From NCBI GenBank assembly GCA_958435945.1, contig CAUBIC010000012.1:1-64000 (forward strand): DNA of 64,000 bases. Direction: 5' to 3'. Numbering within the stretch: the first letter of the stretch is position 1; each line of letters opens with the position of its first letter. This document shows, piece after piece, positions 8,264 through 17,101 of the stretch. Source of the stretch: an uncultured Collinsella sp. Lineage in GTDB: Bacteria; Actinomycetota; Coriobacteriia; Coriobacteriales; Coriobacteriaceae. The notes beneath the pieces were generated by a model. The model saw only the letters and a list, made by a program, of their open reading frames with translations, did not search any database and was not told the DNA's origin. The translations under genes and the position numbers were made by a program.

Positions 8264-8827
8264 CTAGACACGGGAGACGAACTTGCCGTCGCGGGTGTCA
8301 ACCTTGATGACCTCGCCCTCGTTGAGGTACATGGGGACCTGGATGACAGCGCCGGTGTCGATCGTGGCCGGCTTGGTGGAACCCTGGACGGTGTCGCCCT
8401 TAAAGCCCGGGTCGGTCTGGACGATGGTGGTCTCGATGAACATCGGCGGGGTCACGCCCATGAGCTCATCGTCGGCAAAGAGCAGCTGGCAGATGTCGTT
8501 CTCGCGCAGCCACTTGGAGTTCTCGCCCACCATGTCCTCAGGAACGGGAACCTGCTCATAGGTCTCATTGTCCATGAAGATGTAGTCGGCGCCATCGTTG
8601 TAGAGGTACTGGAACTCACGGGTGGTGAGCATAACGCTCTCGAACTTGGTGCCGGCGTTGCAGGTGTTCTCGACGACGCGGCCGCTCTTGATGTCGCGGG
8701 TCTTGTAGCGCACAAACGCGCCGCCCTTGCCCGGCTTGACATGCTGGAACTCGACGATGGTGTAGACCTTGTCCTTAATGCGGAGACCGAGGCCGTTCTT
8801 GAAGTCGGCGGTAGAAATGGTAGGCAT
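8264..8827 (-). CDS. efp: Elongation factor P
   Basis: EF-P binds between the P and E sites and relieves ribosome stalling at polyproline stretches. The 187-residue protein has the KOW-like N-domain with the modifiable loop PGKGGAF, placing Lys34 at the tip, followed by two OB-fold domains. The ATG at 8827 is preferred over an 11-residue upstream extension because it gives the standard MPTIST-like N-terminus and has AGAAAGG upstream. The lysine-modifying enzyme cannot be identified here. It has its own promoter region and leads the asp23-nusB-xseB-tlyA-nadK-recN run. Confidence 0.96.
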   Translation of the reverse strand: MPTISTADFKNGLGLRIKDKVYTIVEFQHVKPGKGGAFVRYKTRDIKSGRVVENTCNAGTKFESVMLTTREFQYLYNDGADYIFMDNETYEQVPVPEDMVGENSKWLRENDICQLLFADDELMGVTPPMFIETTIVQTDPGFKGDTVQGSTKPATIDTGAVIQVPMYLNEGEVIKVDTRDGKFVSRV

Positions 8828-8884
8828 AGCGACCTTTCTTGTTATGGGCAGAACGCACAAGCGTCCAAATTACATACGACCGAA

Positions 8885-8890
8885 ATTATA
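8885..8890 (-). promoter_or_regulatory. Probable -10 box of the efp operon
   Basis: A consensus TATAAT read on the minus strand lies about 58 bases upstream of the efp start, in an AT-rich patch just after the pepP terminator. No good -35 box is visible at the right spacing. Confidence 0.5.
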
Positions 8891-8923
8891 CACTTGCAGA
8901 CGGCGCCTGCAGCGAGCGCATAA

Positions 8924-8964
8924 AAAGAGAACGCGGGGCGCCCGAATTACTCCGGACGCCCCGC
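8924..8964 (-). terminator. Terminator of pepP
   Basis: An 11-bp GC-rich stem with one wobble pair (GCGGGGCGTCC with GGGCGCCCCGC) is followed on the minus strand by GTTCTCTTTTTA. It separates pepP from the efp operon. Confidence 0.8.
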
Positions 8965-8986
8965 CCCAAAAATCTATCGAAATGGG

Positions 8987-10117
8987 CTAGCAATCGATGA
9001 TGTGCAGGTCGTGCGGGGTCTTGGTGAAGGGCTCGTAGCCGTTCTCGGTGACCACGCCGTAGTCCTCCAGGCGCACGCCGCCCACACCGGGCAGATACAC
9101 GCCGGGCTCCATGGTGATAACCGAGCCGACCTCGATGGTGTTCTTGCTGCGGTTGAAGTTGGGCAGCTCGTGGATGTCGATGCCCACGCCGTGGCCCAGA
9201 CCATGGTTGTAGTAATCGCCATAACCGGCATCGCCGATGATCTTCTTGGAAAGCTTAAAAATGTCGTTGCCCTCGACGCCCGGATGGATGGCAGCGACGC
9301 ACTCCTCGTGCGTACGGCGCACGAGCGCGTACAGGTCGAGCTGCTCCTGGGTGGGCTCGCCCATCACGACGGTACGAGTCATGTCGGAGCGGTAGTCACA
9401 GTAGCCCGCACCGTAATCCATGAGGACGAAGTCGCCCTTCTCAATCACGCGGTCGCTCGGGACGGCATGCGGGTTGGCGGTGTTGGGGCCACTCGCAACG
9501 ATGGAGCCGAAGGCCAGGCTGTCAGCGCCGTTGGCGAACATAAAGATCTCGAGCTCGTTGCGAACCTGCTTCTCGGTCATACCAGGCTTAATAAAGCCGA
9601 GCATGTGCTGGAAGGCGGCATCGGTGATCGACTGCGCATGGCGCATGAGCTCGATCTCCTCGGCGTCCTTGATGGCGCGCATCTTACGGATGTCGTCGTG
9701 CATCAGCGGCAACATGCAGGCAACGGAGCGGTCCTCCAGACCACGCTGAATACCCTGGTAGAAATTGATCTGCATGTCGTCCTCGACGGCGCAGACGCGG
9801 CACTTGTTGGCCGCAATCTTGCCAGCGACCCAACCGGGGATGGTTCCCTCGTCCATGTCGTAGACCCAGGGGCTGCCGGCGGGCGTGTTCTCCTCAAAGC
9901 TGTTGAGATAGCGCGAGTCGGTATGGAACAGGCACTGGTCAGCCGTAATAAACGCCGCGTGCGGGAACTCGAAGGTGTAGTCGAAGACGCCCTTCACGCC
10001 CGTGAGCCAACGAAGATTTGCCTCGTCGCGCACCACGATAGCGTCGTAGCCGCGCTCGACCATCAGGGCACGGACACGTTCGATACGACCGGCAGGACCG
10101 GCAGCAAACTCAGACAT
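8987..10117 (-). CDS. pepP: Xaa-Pro aminopeptidase (M24B family)
   Basis: This metallopeptidase removes N-terminal residues that precede proline. The 376-residue protein has a creatinase-like N-terminal domain (about 10-140) and a pita-bread catalytic domain. All five dinuclear metal ligands are visible: Asp234, Asp245, His309 (in HGLGHGVG), Glu337 (in MEPGVY) and Glu351. AGAAAGGAA lies upstream of the ATG. pepP between the aro genes and efp is standard actinobacterial order; the genes are separated here by hairpins on both sides. Confidence 0.94.
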   Translation of the reverse strand: MSEFAAGPAGRIERVRALMVERGYDAIVVRDEANLRWLTGVKGVFDYTFEFPHAAFITADQCLFHTDSRYLNSFEENTPAGSPWVYDMDEGTIPGWVAGKIAANKCRVCAVEDDMQINFYQGIQRGLEDRSVACMLPLMHDDIRKMRAIKDAEEIELMRHAQSITDAAFQHMLGFIKPGMTEKQVRNELEIFMFANGADSLAFGSIVASGPNTANPHAVPSDRVIEKGDFVLMDYGAGYCDYRSDMTRTVVMGEPTQEQLDLYALVRRTHEECVAAIHPGVEGNDIFKLSKKIIGDAGYGDYYNHGLGHGVGIDIHELPNFNRSKNTIEVGSVITMEPGVYLPGVGGVRLEDYGVVTENGYEPFTKTPHDLHIIDC

Positions 10118-10149
10118 GCAGTTTCCTTTCTTATTGTCTCTATAAAGAC

Positions 10150-10212
10150 GGGACGGGTCTCAACCGAACGTCAGAATCGCATGCGATCCGCAACCGATTG
10201 GAAACCCGTCCC
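10150..10212. repeat. Long GGGACGGGT hairpin with nested palindrome
   Basis: Twelve-base arms with one mismatch (outer nine bases GGGACGGGT and ACCCGTCCC) enclose a perfect 12-bp palindrome, ATCGCATGCGAT. It lies between the aroB-like stop and the pepP start. There is no U tract, so it is not a standard terminator. It belongs to the dispersed GGGAC hairpins of this window. Confidence 0.65.
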
Positions 10213-10249
10213 TCAACATGATACGAAAGACGAAGGATGTCAATAAAAC

Positions 10250-11359
10250 TTAGAGAAGTTCTTTGCGAGAAGCCAAGTAGGCATGAGCATGGCGCTCAAG
10301 AACCTCGTCCTCAACGCTCGTTAGACGAATGGCGCCGAGTGCCGCGGGCAGCGGCAACATGCTGCGGTTTGAGCGGGCGAACTGCTGCTTGCGGAACTCC
10401 TCGATAAACGCGGTGGGCTCCAGGTCGAAGGCAAGCTCCTCGATACCAAAGTCCTCCAGGCAGTCATCGACCTCAAAAACGTAATCGATATCGAAGTCGC
10501 AAGCATCGTGGGCAACGCGCGCCTCAAAACGCATGCCCTCGGACAACAACTGGTAGGCAGGGATCTGCGAAGCGGCATCGCCCAAGCAGGCGCGCAGGGT
10601 ACGCTCCCCCGTCTTACCAAAATCGAGCGCATGGCGGGCGCTCGGGTTCGTAGCCATCAGTACGTCCTTGCGGGCAGTCTGAGACCACTGCACGGCATTG
10701 ACGAGCGCGACCTCCTCGCCCGCGAGAATCTCGGGGACGGTCTCAGTAAACTGATTCCAGCGGGACTTGCTGCTCGAAAGCATGGTGCCAACAAGTACCA
10801 CATAGCCGAGCTTGAGGCCCTCGGGGTCCGCCTCGCGAACAAGGTCGAGGTCGCACACGACCAAGCCCGGCTCGGGACGGAACGCGATAGCGGGAAGTGC
10901 ATTCGCCGACGAGGCGACGAGCGGCTTCATGGTCGTCGCGACCGTAAGCATGGCGTCGAACGTCGTCGGCAGCAAGGCGCACTCGGTGCGACCGCACCAC
11001 TGATTGGCACACCAACAAACGACCGAGCAGGTCACCGTGTCGCCGACAGCGACAATCAGGTCGTCGCAGGTAATGCCGTTAGCCGACAGGGCGCCAAAGA
11101 CGGTATCGGCATCGGCCAGCATAGCGCCGGCAGGCGAAACCTCAAGCGAAAGCTGCGACACGGCAAAACCGGCGTCGACCAGCGCATGCTCGACGACCTC
11201 GCCAAAACGCTCGGATGCGCCTTCGTTCCAAACCACCATCGCGCGTTTAGGCTTGCCCACAGCCGAGGCAAACATGCGCGGCAGCTCCTCGAACGCGCCC
11301 AATCCGACGCGGACATCGACACTGCGGTTTTGGAAATTGATAAGTTGACGGCGAATCAT
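10250..11359 (-). CDS. Degenerate 3-dehydroquinate synthase-like protein
   Basis: The 369-residue protein aligns by eye with AroB in length, position and scattered motifs, but key residues are changed. The nucleotide motif is reduced to VAVGDTV. The PTT-LL-A-VDSSVGGKTG block is PTTFDAMLTVATTMKP, keeping Lys145 but losing the Asp and the Gly pair. Of the three zinc ligands, Glu180 (EGLKLG) remains, while the FGHTxGHA histidines are replaced by Lys249 and Arg253 (FGKTGER). It probably cannot perform the canonical DAHP cyclisation. It overlaps aroK by 4 bases, so it is co-translated. It may be a decayed enzyme or one with a new role. Family membership is likely; activity is doubtful. Confidence 0.7.
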   Translation of the reverse strand: MIRRQLINFQNRSVDVRVGLGAFEELPRMFASAVGKPKRAMVVWNEGASERFGEVVEHALVDAGFAVSQLSLEVSPAGAMLADADTVFGALSANGITCDDLIVAVGDTVTCSVVCWCANQWCGRTECALLPTTFDAMLTVATTMKPLVASSANALPAIAFRPEPGLVVCDLDLVREADPEGLKLGYVVLVGTMLSSSKSRWNQFTETVPEILAGEEVALVNAVQWSQTARKDVLMATNPSARHALDFGKTGERTLRACLGDAASQIPAYQLLSEGMRFEARVAHDACDFDIDYVFEVDDCLEDFGIEELAFDLEPTAFIEEFRKQQFARSNRSMLPLPAALGAIRLTSVEDEVLERHAHAYLASRKELL

Positions 11360-11889
11360 AGCAGTCCACGCTCCAAAAGCATCTCGGCACAAAGGTAGGA
11401 AACGTCCTCGAAGGACTTGTTGCGAATATCAAGGGTAATATCGGCGGCTTGGCGATACAGCGGACGCCGATGCTCAAACAGGCGCGCGGCGTGCTCGGGC
11501 GAGCGGAAATCGGGTCGGGTATCGGAACGGCGGATCTGGCGCAACGAGTCCTCAAAGTCGCCTTCGAGGTACACGCATGTACCCATCTCGTGCATCAGCT
11601 CAATGTTCACCGGCGTCTCGACGATGCCACCCCCGCACGATACCAGCAGGCTGCGCTCGCTCTGAAGCGAACGGAGTGCCGAGGTCTCGAGCTCGCGAAA
11701 ACGATCCTCACCCTCGGTCTTAAATATCTCGGTCACCGACTTGCCGCATCGACGCACAACCAAACGATCGGTATCGATGAATCGACGCTTGAACATAGTG
11801 CCCACATTGCGCGCAAGCGTCGACTTGCCCGCGCCCAAAAAGCCGATAAAGAAGATATGGTCGCAGCCGTGTTTGATGTGCTGAGACAT
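11356..11889 (-). CDS. aroK: Shikimate kinase (or shikimate kinase-like)
   Basis: Shikimate kinase phosphorylates shikimate at O3 in chorismate synthesis. The 177-residue protein keeps the expected parts: P-loop GFLGAGKST (16-24), substrate Asp39 and Asp41 in FIDTD, Arg65 in FRELE, GGG at 86-88, a lid arginine in TRPDF, and the C-terminal RRPLYRQAA. It is therefore intact by motif, in contrast to its degenerate AroB-like partner downstream. No aroC, aroE or aroD lies nearby, so a complete shikimate pathway is not shown. Confidence 0.87.
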   Translation of the reverse strand: MSQHIKHGCDHIFFIGFLGAGKSTLARNVGTMFKRRFIDTDRLVVRRCGKSVTEIFKTEGEDRFRELETSALRSLQSERSLLVSCGGGIVETPVNIELMHEMGTCVYLEGDFEDSLRQIRRSDTRPDFRSPEHAARLFEHRRPLYRQAADITLDIRNKSFEDVSYLCAEMLLERGLL

Positions 11890-11897
11890 GGCGAAAC

Positions 11898-12395
11898 CTA
11901 TTCCTCGCAGGGAAGGTCGCGCAGGGCCCGGCGCTCAAAGATACGGAAGATCTGCGTGTACCACAGGTCCTGGGTTGCCTGCGGCTTGACCAGAATAGTG
12001 TCAACGCCGGCAAAGTTTCCGCTCCATACGTCGGTGTACAGCTGGTCACCGATCAGCACGGCCTCGTCGGCCGTGGCGCCCAGACGCTTAAGGCCCGCTT
12101 TGAGGGCAAATGGCGCCGGCTTCATGGCGTGGCTAATGGCCTCGAGCCCCAACTCACGAGCCGAAGCCATGACCTGGTCGCGATGCCAGTTGTTGGACAC
12201 CATGCACAGCTTAAAGCCCTTGGCATGGGCGGCCTCGAGCCAGGCGGAGACCGCAGCGGGAACCTGCTCGGTATCACGCGGCACCAGGGTGTTGTCGCGG
12301 TCGAGCAGAATGGCGCGCTTGCCGTCGGCCCAGAGGGTATCGAGGTCGATGCGATCGACCGAGGCAACATATCGTTTGGGGCTAAAAATCCTCAT
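11898..12395 (-). CDS. YqeG-family HAD phosphatase
   Basis: The 165-residue protein is a HAD-superfamily phosphatase of the YqeG type (IIIA). The nucleophile motif LLDRDNTLV places Asp32 and Asp34; SNN serves as motif II, KPAP as motif III and GDQLYTD as motif IV. The ATG at 12395 sits two bases after the mltG stop; a TTG four codons upstream is the alternative. The natural substrate is unknown. In many actinobacteria aroE and aroC occupy this place between mltG and aroK. Confidence 0.87.
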   Translation of the reverse strand: MRIFSPKRYVASVDRIDLDTLWADGKRAILLDRDNTLVPRDTEQVPAAVSAWLEAAHAKGFKLCMVSNNWHRDQVMASARELGLEAISHAMKPAPFALKAGLKRLGATADEAVLIGDQLYTDVWSGNFAGVDTILVKPQATQDLWYTQIFRIFERRALRDLPCEE

Positions 12396-12397
12396 GA

Positions 12398-13819
12398 TCA
12401 ATTCCAAGACTGTTGATGCTCTTCGTAGGTCTTCGAGAAATACTCCTCGTCCTGCGTAATGTAGAAATACAGGTCGTCGGAGTCGGTCGGCTCAAGGGTG
12501 GCCTTGAGCGCCTCGAGCGACGGAGAGCAGATGGGCGTGGGCGGCAGGCCCTCGTGCTTATAGGTGTTATAGGGGTTATCACTCTGCAGGTCGTCGGCGG
12601 TAACCTCGCCACCGGTGACGTACATCATGGTCGCGTCGCTGTTGAGGTAGCGCAGGCCATCGAGCTTGCCTGCCAGACGGTTATAGAAAACCGATGCCAC
12701 ATGCGCGCGCTGGTCGGCGTTGAGGCCCTCGCGCTCGACGATGGAGGCAAGGTTAACGATGTCGTAATCGGACATATCCACGCCATAGCGCTCCTTGATC
12801 TTGGCCTCGCAGCTGGCAAAGTCAAGCGACTTATACTCGGCGTTGAACTGGTCAAGCATGGCGCGAATCACATCATCGGCGCTTGGGTCCTTACCAAGCG
12901 AATAGGTCTTGGGGAACAGGAAACCCTCGAGCGAATCGTTTGCAGCGCCCTCAAGGAAGCTATAGTCCTTCACATAGTTGGAGGCCTTTGCCTGATTGAG
13001 GAAGTCTTCCTTGGAGATACTGTCGTATGCCTTGGCCACGCGATCGGCGACCTGGTCAACCGTCAGGCCCTCTGGGATAGTCAGTGCATCGGAGCCCGCA
13101 TTGGGGCCCTCCATGAGCTGCTGAACGACCTTGGTCGCGTCCATGAGCGTGGTGAACGAGTAGGTGCCGGGCTTGAGCGACATGTCGGCGTTGAGCTTTT
13201 TGACCGCCGCGTAATAGTCCTTGGGATTTTCGACGATATGGTTCTCGGAGAGAATCGAAGCGATGCTGTCACCCGAGGCACCATCGGGAATAGTGATAGT
13301 AACCTGCTGGCCAGCAGTGACTTTCGCATCCTCACCGGCAAAAAAGCCCTTGACAGCCGGTACGGCGAAGAAGGCGATGGCAGCAAGAACGATCGCCGCA
13401 ACCACAGCACCGATAATCATAGGCACCGGGGAGCTTTTCTTTTGGGCACCACGGCGAGCGCGCGTGTTATAGCTCGAGCGCGTGGCCGGAGCAACGCCGT
13501 GCGAGCCATGAGCATGATGTGCGTGGGAGCGTGATTGCGGTGCCTGTCCCTGCGTACGCTGGGCAGGAGCCTGCTGCTTAAAGCGGGAACCGCCCGCGGG
13601 CTGGGCTGTATGGGCAGCAGACTGCTGAGCAGGACGACGAACAGGCTGCTGGCCTGGACGCTGAGTGGGCTGAGTGGGGCAAGAAGAGGGCTGCGCCGAA
13701 CGTGCGGCGGGTTGGGCCGCGCGCTGAGTCGGTTGCATCGGACGCTGACCGGACGATACAGGGCGTGGCGCAGGCTGTCGTGTACGATTCGGCTGGCGCG
13801 GATCGAAAGCGCTAGACAT
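12398..13819 (-). CDS. mltG: Endolytic transglycosylase MltG
   Basis: MltG cleaves nascent peptidoglycan strands at the membrane and helps set glycan length. The 473-residue protein has an unusual N-terminal cytoplasmic region of about 130 residues rich in Gln, Pro, Arg and Ala, then one transmembrane helix (about 133-155), a LysM-like region, and the YceG catalytic domain with Glu362 in SIVEREG. The C-terminal TPICSPSLEALKA segment is also typical. It overlaps ruvX by 8 bases. Confidence 0.93.
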   Translation of the reverse strand: MSSAFDPRQPNRTRQPAPRPVSSGQRPMQPTQRAAQPAARSAQPSSCPTQPTQRPGQQPVRRPAQQSAAHTAQPAGGSRFKQQAPAQRTQGQAPQSRSHAHHAHGSHGVAPATRSSYNTRARRGAQKKSSPVPMIIGAVVAAIVLAAIAFFAVPAVKGFFAGEDAKVTAGQQVTITIPDGASGDSIASILSENHIVENPKDYYAAVKKLNADMSLKPGTYSFTTLMDATKVVQQLMEGPNAGSDALTIPEGLTVDQVADRVAKAYDSISKEDFLNQAKASNYVKDYSFLEGAANDSLEGFLFPKTYSLGKDPSADDVIRAMLDQFNAEYKSLDFASCEAKIKERYGVDMSDYDIVNLASIVEREGLNADQRAHVASVFYNRLAGKLDGLRYLNSDATMMYVTGGEVTADDLQSDNPYNTYKHEGLPPTPICSPSLEALKATLEPTDSDDLYFYITQDEEYFSKTYEEHQQSWN

Positions 13820-14240
13820 GCGAAACCTCCTCGTTTTTGCGATCGAGCCACGTCTGCAAGAACAGGCTGGCGGCGATCATGTCGATCTTGCCCCTCATCT
13901 GCTTTTCGTTGAGTCCCTGCTCGCGCAGGATACGCTTGGCCTCTTGCGAGGACAGGCGCTCGTCCTCAAACTCCAGCGGAAGATCGAGCTCGTCGGCGAT
14001 CTTTTGCGCTATGGCGGCAACGCGATCGGCCTGGGGGCCAGGCTCGCCGGCCATGGTCAGGGGACGCCCGCTTACCAAGATGTCGGGCTCATAGTCCTCG
14101 ACCAGGTAACGGAACGTCTTGGCCATACCGGTAACCTCAGCGGCCGGAAGCACCTTGACGGGCATCGCCATCTTGCCATCACGGCTCGAGACGGCGATGC
14201 CGATCCTGGTCTCCCCTATGTCCAGCGCGAGCGCGACCAC
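13812..14240 (-). CDS. ruvX: Putative pre-16S rRNA nuclease RuvX/YqgF
   Basis: YqgF-family RNase H-fold nucleases take part in maturation of the 16S rRNA 5' end. The 142-residue protein begins with ALALDIGETRIGIAVS, the RNase H-like first strand with its catalytic Asp, and has FEDERLSSQEA (Glu and Asp) and KIDMIAASLFLQ near the end. It lies 9 bases after alaS and overlaps mltG, the conserved alaS-ruvX-mltG arrangement. Confidence 0.93.
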   Translation of the reverse strand: MVALALDIGETRIGIAVSSRDGKMAMPVKVLPAAEVTGMAKTFRYLVEDYEPDILVSGRPLTMAGEPGPQADRVAAIAQKIADELDLPLEFEDERLSSQEAKRILREQGLNEKQMRGKIDMIAASLFLQTWLDRKNEEVSHV

Positions 14241-14249
14241 AGCGACTAC

Positions 14250-16907
14250 TTAGGCGCCGAGCGCGGTCTTGGCGGCCGCGAGGGCATCGGCGATACCGGC
14301 AGCGTTCTTGCCACCGGCCTGGGCCATGTTGGGACGGCCGCCACCGCGACCATCGACCAGACCCGCGATCTGCTTGATCACGTTGCCGGCGTGGAAACCG
14401 GCCTTCACGGCGTCATCGGAGCCGGCGGCGAGCAGGGCCGGGGTGCCCTTCTCGGTCACGCTGGCAACGACGCAGGCGACGGGGCCGGCGACCTTCTGGT
14501 GCACGGTATCCCAGACGTTGCGCAGGTCAGCAGCCTCAAGACCCTGGAGCTCAGCGACGACGAGCTTGTAGCCATCGAGCTCGACGGCGCCCTCGATAGC
14601 ACTGGAGATAGCATCGGAGGAGCCACCGGTCAGCGCCTTCTTGAGCTTGTTAGATGTCTCGCGCAGCTCTGCCTGCAGGTTCTCCACACGAGCGGGAACC
14701 TCGTCGACACGGCACTTGAGCGCAGCGGCAGCGGCGTCAACAAGTGCCAGGCGGTCGGCCATGTAGTCGAGGGCGCCCTTAGAGGTCACGGCCTCGATAC
14801 GGCGGACGTTCGAGCCCGTGGAGGACTCGGAGATAATCTTGAACAGGCCGATCTCGGCGGTGTTGGCGGCATGGGTGCCACCGCAGAGCTCGCGGGAGAA
14901 CGGCTGGTCCTCGGCACCCACGGAGACGACGCGCACGACGTCTCCGTACTTCTCGCCAAACAGGGCGACGGCGCCGGCGGCCTTGGCCTCGTCGATGCCC
15001 ATGACGCGAGTCACGACCGGCTTAGAGGCAAAGATCTGCTGGTTGATCAGGTCCTCGACAGCCTTGAGCTGCTCGGAGGACAGGGCCTCGAAGTGTGTGA
15101 AGTCAAAGCGCAGGTGCTCGGGCGTCACCAGCGAGCCGGCCTGGGAGACATGCTCGCCCAGGACCTGCTTAAGCGCGGCGTCGAGCAGGTGCGTGGCGGT
15201 GTGGTTGCGGCGCAGGAAGCCACGGCGCTCGGCGTCGAGCGTGGCGGTCACGGTTGAACCGACGGTCAGCGTGCCCTCGGCAATGTGGGCGACGTGGGCA
15301 TACAGGCCGTTGTGGTTCTTTGTATCGGAAACGACCAGCGAAACGCCCTCGGCGGAAATCTCACCGGCGTCGCCCTGCTGGCCACCCATCTCGGCGTAGA
15401 ACGGAGTACGGTCAAGCACGACCTCGACATCCTCGCCCGCGGCAGCGGACTCGACGGACTCGCCGTTGCGAACGATGGCGACAACCTTGGCGCCCTCGAT
15501 CGCATCATTGTCATAGCCGTCGAAATCGGTCGCAGCGACCTTGTCGGAAAGCTCGACCCACACGTCGTTAAAGCTACCCCAGGCGTCGCCCTTGGCGTTG
15601 GCGCGAGCGCGGGCCTTCTGGTCCTCCATGCAAGCGGTGAAGCCGTCCATATCGACGTCGTGACCGGCGGTGCCGGCGATCTCGACAGTCAGGTCGATGG
15701 GGAAACCAAAGGTGTCGTGCAGCTTAAAGGCAACGTCGCCCGGAAGGACAGCGCCGTCGGCGAGCGCGGCCAGGGCCTCGTCCAGGTAAACGCGGCCGTT
15801 GTCGAGCGTCGTGGAGAAACGCTCCTCCTCGGAGGCAACGATGCCCTTAACGAGCGCGACGTTCTTGAGCAGCTCGGGATAGGCCTCGCCCATCTGGGCG
15901 TTGACCTCGTCGATAAACTTGGTCAGGAAGGCGCCCTCGATGCCCAGCAGACGGCCGTGGAACACGGCGCGGCGGAGCAGGCGGCGAAGGACGTACTCGC
16001 GACCTTCGTTACCGGGCAGGATGCCGTCCGAGATCATAAAGTCGACGGCACGGGAGTGGTCGGCGATGATACGCAGGGAGCGGCTGGCGCCGGAGTAATC
16101 GTCGGCGTCATAGGTCTTGCCGCTGATCTTCTCACCGAGCTTGATGAGGTGCTGCATCAGATCGCCGTCGTAGTTGGCGGTCTTGTGCTGCATGATGGCG
16201 GCCATGCGCTCCAGACCCATGCCCGTATCGAGGTTGCGGTGCGGCAGCTCCGGCATGGAGCCGTCCTCCTGGCGGTCGTACTGGGTAAACACGAGGTTCC
16301 AGAACTCAAGGAAGCGGTCACAGTCGCAGCCGGGCTTGCAGTCGGGGCTACCGCAGCCGACCTCCTCGCCCATGTCAAAGTAGATCTCGGAGCACGGACC
16401 GCAGGGACCGGTGGGGCCAGCGGCCCAGAAGTTGTCGTCCTCGCCAAGGCGCGAGATGTGATCCTCGGCAACGCCCAGGGAGCGCCACACGTCGTGGGTC
16501 TCGTCGTCCTCGGTAAAGACGGTGAAGTACAGGCGGTCGAGCGGCAGCTTGAACTCCTTGGTGATAAGCTCGAAGGCCCAAGCGCAAGCCTGCTGCTTGG
16601 AGACGCCGCCAAAGGAGAAGTCGCCGAGCATCTCAAAGAACGAGAGGTGACGGCCGTCCTCGCCGATGCAGTCGATGTCGTTGGTGCGGACGCACTTCTG
16701 GCAGGAGATCGCGCCGATCTCCTTCATGGTCTTCTTGCCCTGGTAGTACTCCTTAAACTGGTTCATGCCGGCGTTGGCAAGCAGCAGCGAGGGATCGTCG
16801 GGAACAAGGGACGAAGAAGGATAGAGCTTAAGACCGCGCTCCTCAAAGAAGTTGAGGAACTTAGAGCGGATCTCGGCCGTAGTCATTGACGGGTAGTCAG
16901 CACTCAT
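14250..16907 (-). CDS. alaS: Alanyl-tRNA synthetase
   Basis: This class II synthetase charges tRNA-Ala and edits Ser and Gly mischarging. The 885-residue protein has the catalytic domain at the N-terminus (TTAEIRSKFLNFFEERG), the editing-domain zinc motifs HTATH (569-573) and CGGTH (675-679), and a C-terminal DHHA1/C-Ala domain with GGGRPNMAQAGG. The ATG at 16907 is preferred over a 39-residue upstream extension because GAGGAG lies 8 bases before it and an excellent promoter falls in the excluded region. Confidence 0.97.
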   Translation of the reverse strand: MSADYPSMTTAEIRSKFLNFFEERGLKLYPSSSLVPDDPSLLLANAGMNQFKEYYQGKKTMKEIGAISCQKCVRTNDIDCIGEDGRHLSFFEMLGDFSFGGVSKQQACAWAFELITKEFKLPLDRLYFTVFTEDDETHDVWRSLGVAEDHISRLGEDDNFWAAGPTGPCGPCSEIYFDMGEEVGCGSPDCKPGCDCDRFLEFWNLVFTQYDRQEDGSMPELPHRNLDTGMGLERMAAIMQHKTANYDGDLMQHLIKLGEKISGKTYDADDYSGASRSLRIIADHSRAVDFMISDGILPGNEGREYVLRRLLRRAVFHGRLLGIEGAFLTKFIDEVNAQMGEAYPELLKNVALVKGIVASEEERFSTTLDNGRVYLDEALAALADGAVLPGDVAFKLHDTFGFPIDLTVEIAGTAGHDVDMDGFTACMEDQKARARANAKGDAWGSFNDVWVELSDKVAATDFDGYDNDAIEGAKVVAIVRNGESVESAAAGEDVEVVLDRTPFYAEMGGQQGDAGEISAEGVSLVVSDTKNHNGLYAHVAHIAEGTLTVGSTVTATLDAERRGFLRRNHTATHLLDAALKQVLGEHVSQAGSLVTPEHLRFDFTHFEALSSEQLKAVEDLINQQIFASKPVVTRVMGIDEAKAAGAVALFGEKYGDVVRVVSVGAEDQPFSRELCGGTHAANTAEIGLFKIISESSTGSNVRRIEAVTSKGALDYMADRLALVDAAAAALKCRVDEVPARVENLQAELRETSNKLKKALTGGSSDAISSAIEGAVELDGYKLVVAELQGLEAADLRNVWDTVHQKVAGPVACVVASVTEKGTPALLAAGSDDAVKAGFHAGNVIKQIAGLVDGRGGGRPNMAQAGGKNAAGIADALAAAKTALGA

Positions 16908-16953
16908 AGAGGGAATCTCCTCGGTTTCACATCGAAACAGTTCAAACGTAACG

Positions 16954-16981
16954 ATATTACCATCCAACCGCCCCCATGCAA
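16954..16981 (-). promoter_or_regulatory. Promoter of the alaS operon
   Basis: Read on the minus strand, TTGCAT and TAATAT are separated by 16 bases, about 47 bases upstream of the alaS ATG. Confidence 0.65.
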
Positions 16982-17047
16982 AAAAGAGGACCGACATAAA
17001 GCCGACCCTACAGCGAAAGTGCACGTTATGTAGGACTGTGCGATCCT

Positions 17048-17075
17048 TTGAAAAAGACTAATGTAGAATTACATA
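17048..17075 (+). promoter_or_regulatory. Promoter of the small membrane gene
   Basis: TTGAAA and TACATA are spaced by 16 bases. A small dyad, ATGTA-GAAT-TACAT (17061-17074), overlaps the -10 region and could be a regulator site. Confidence 0.45.
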
Positions 17076-17101
17076 TAAGATTCACCCGAAAGGAGCGATC
17101 G

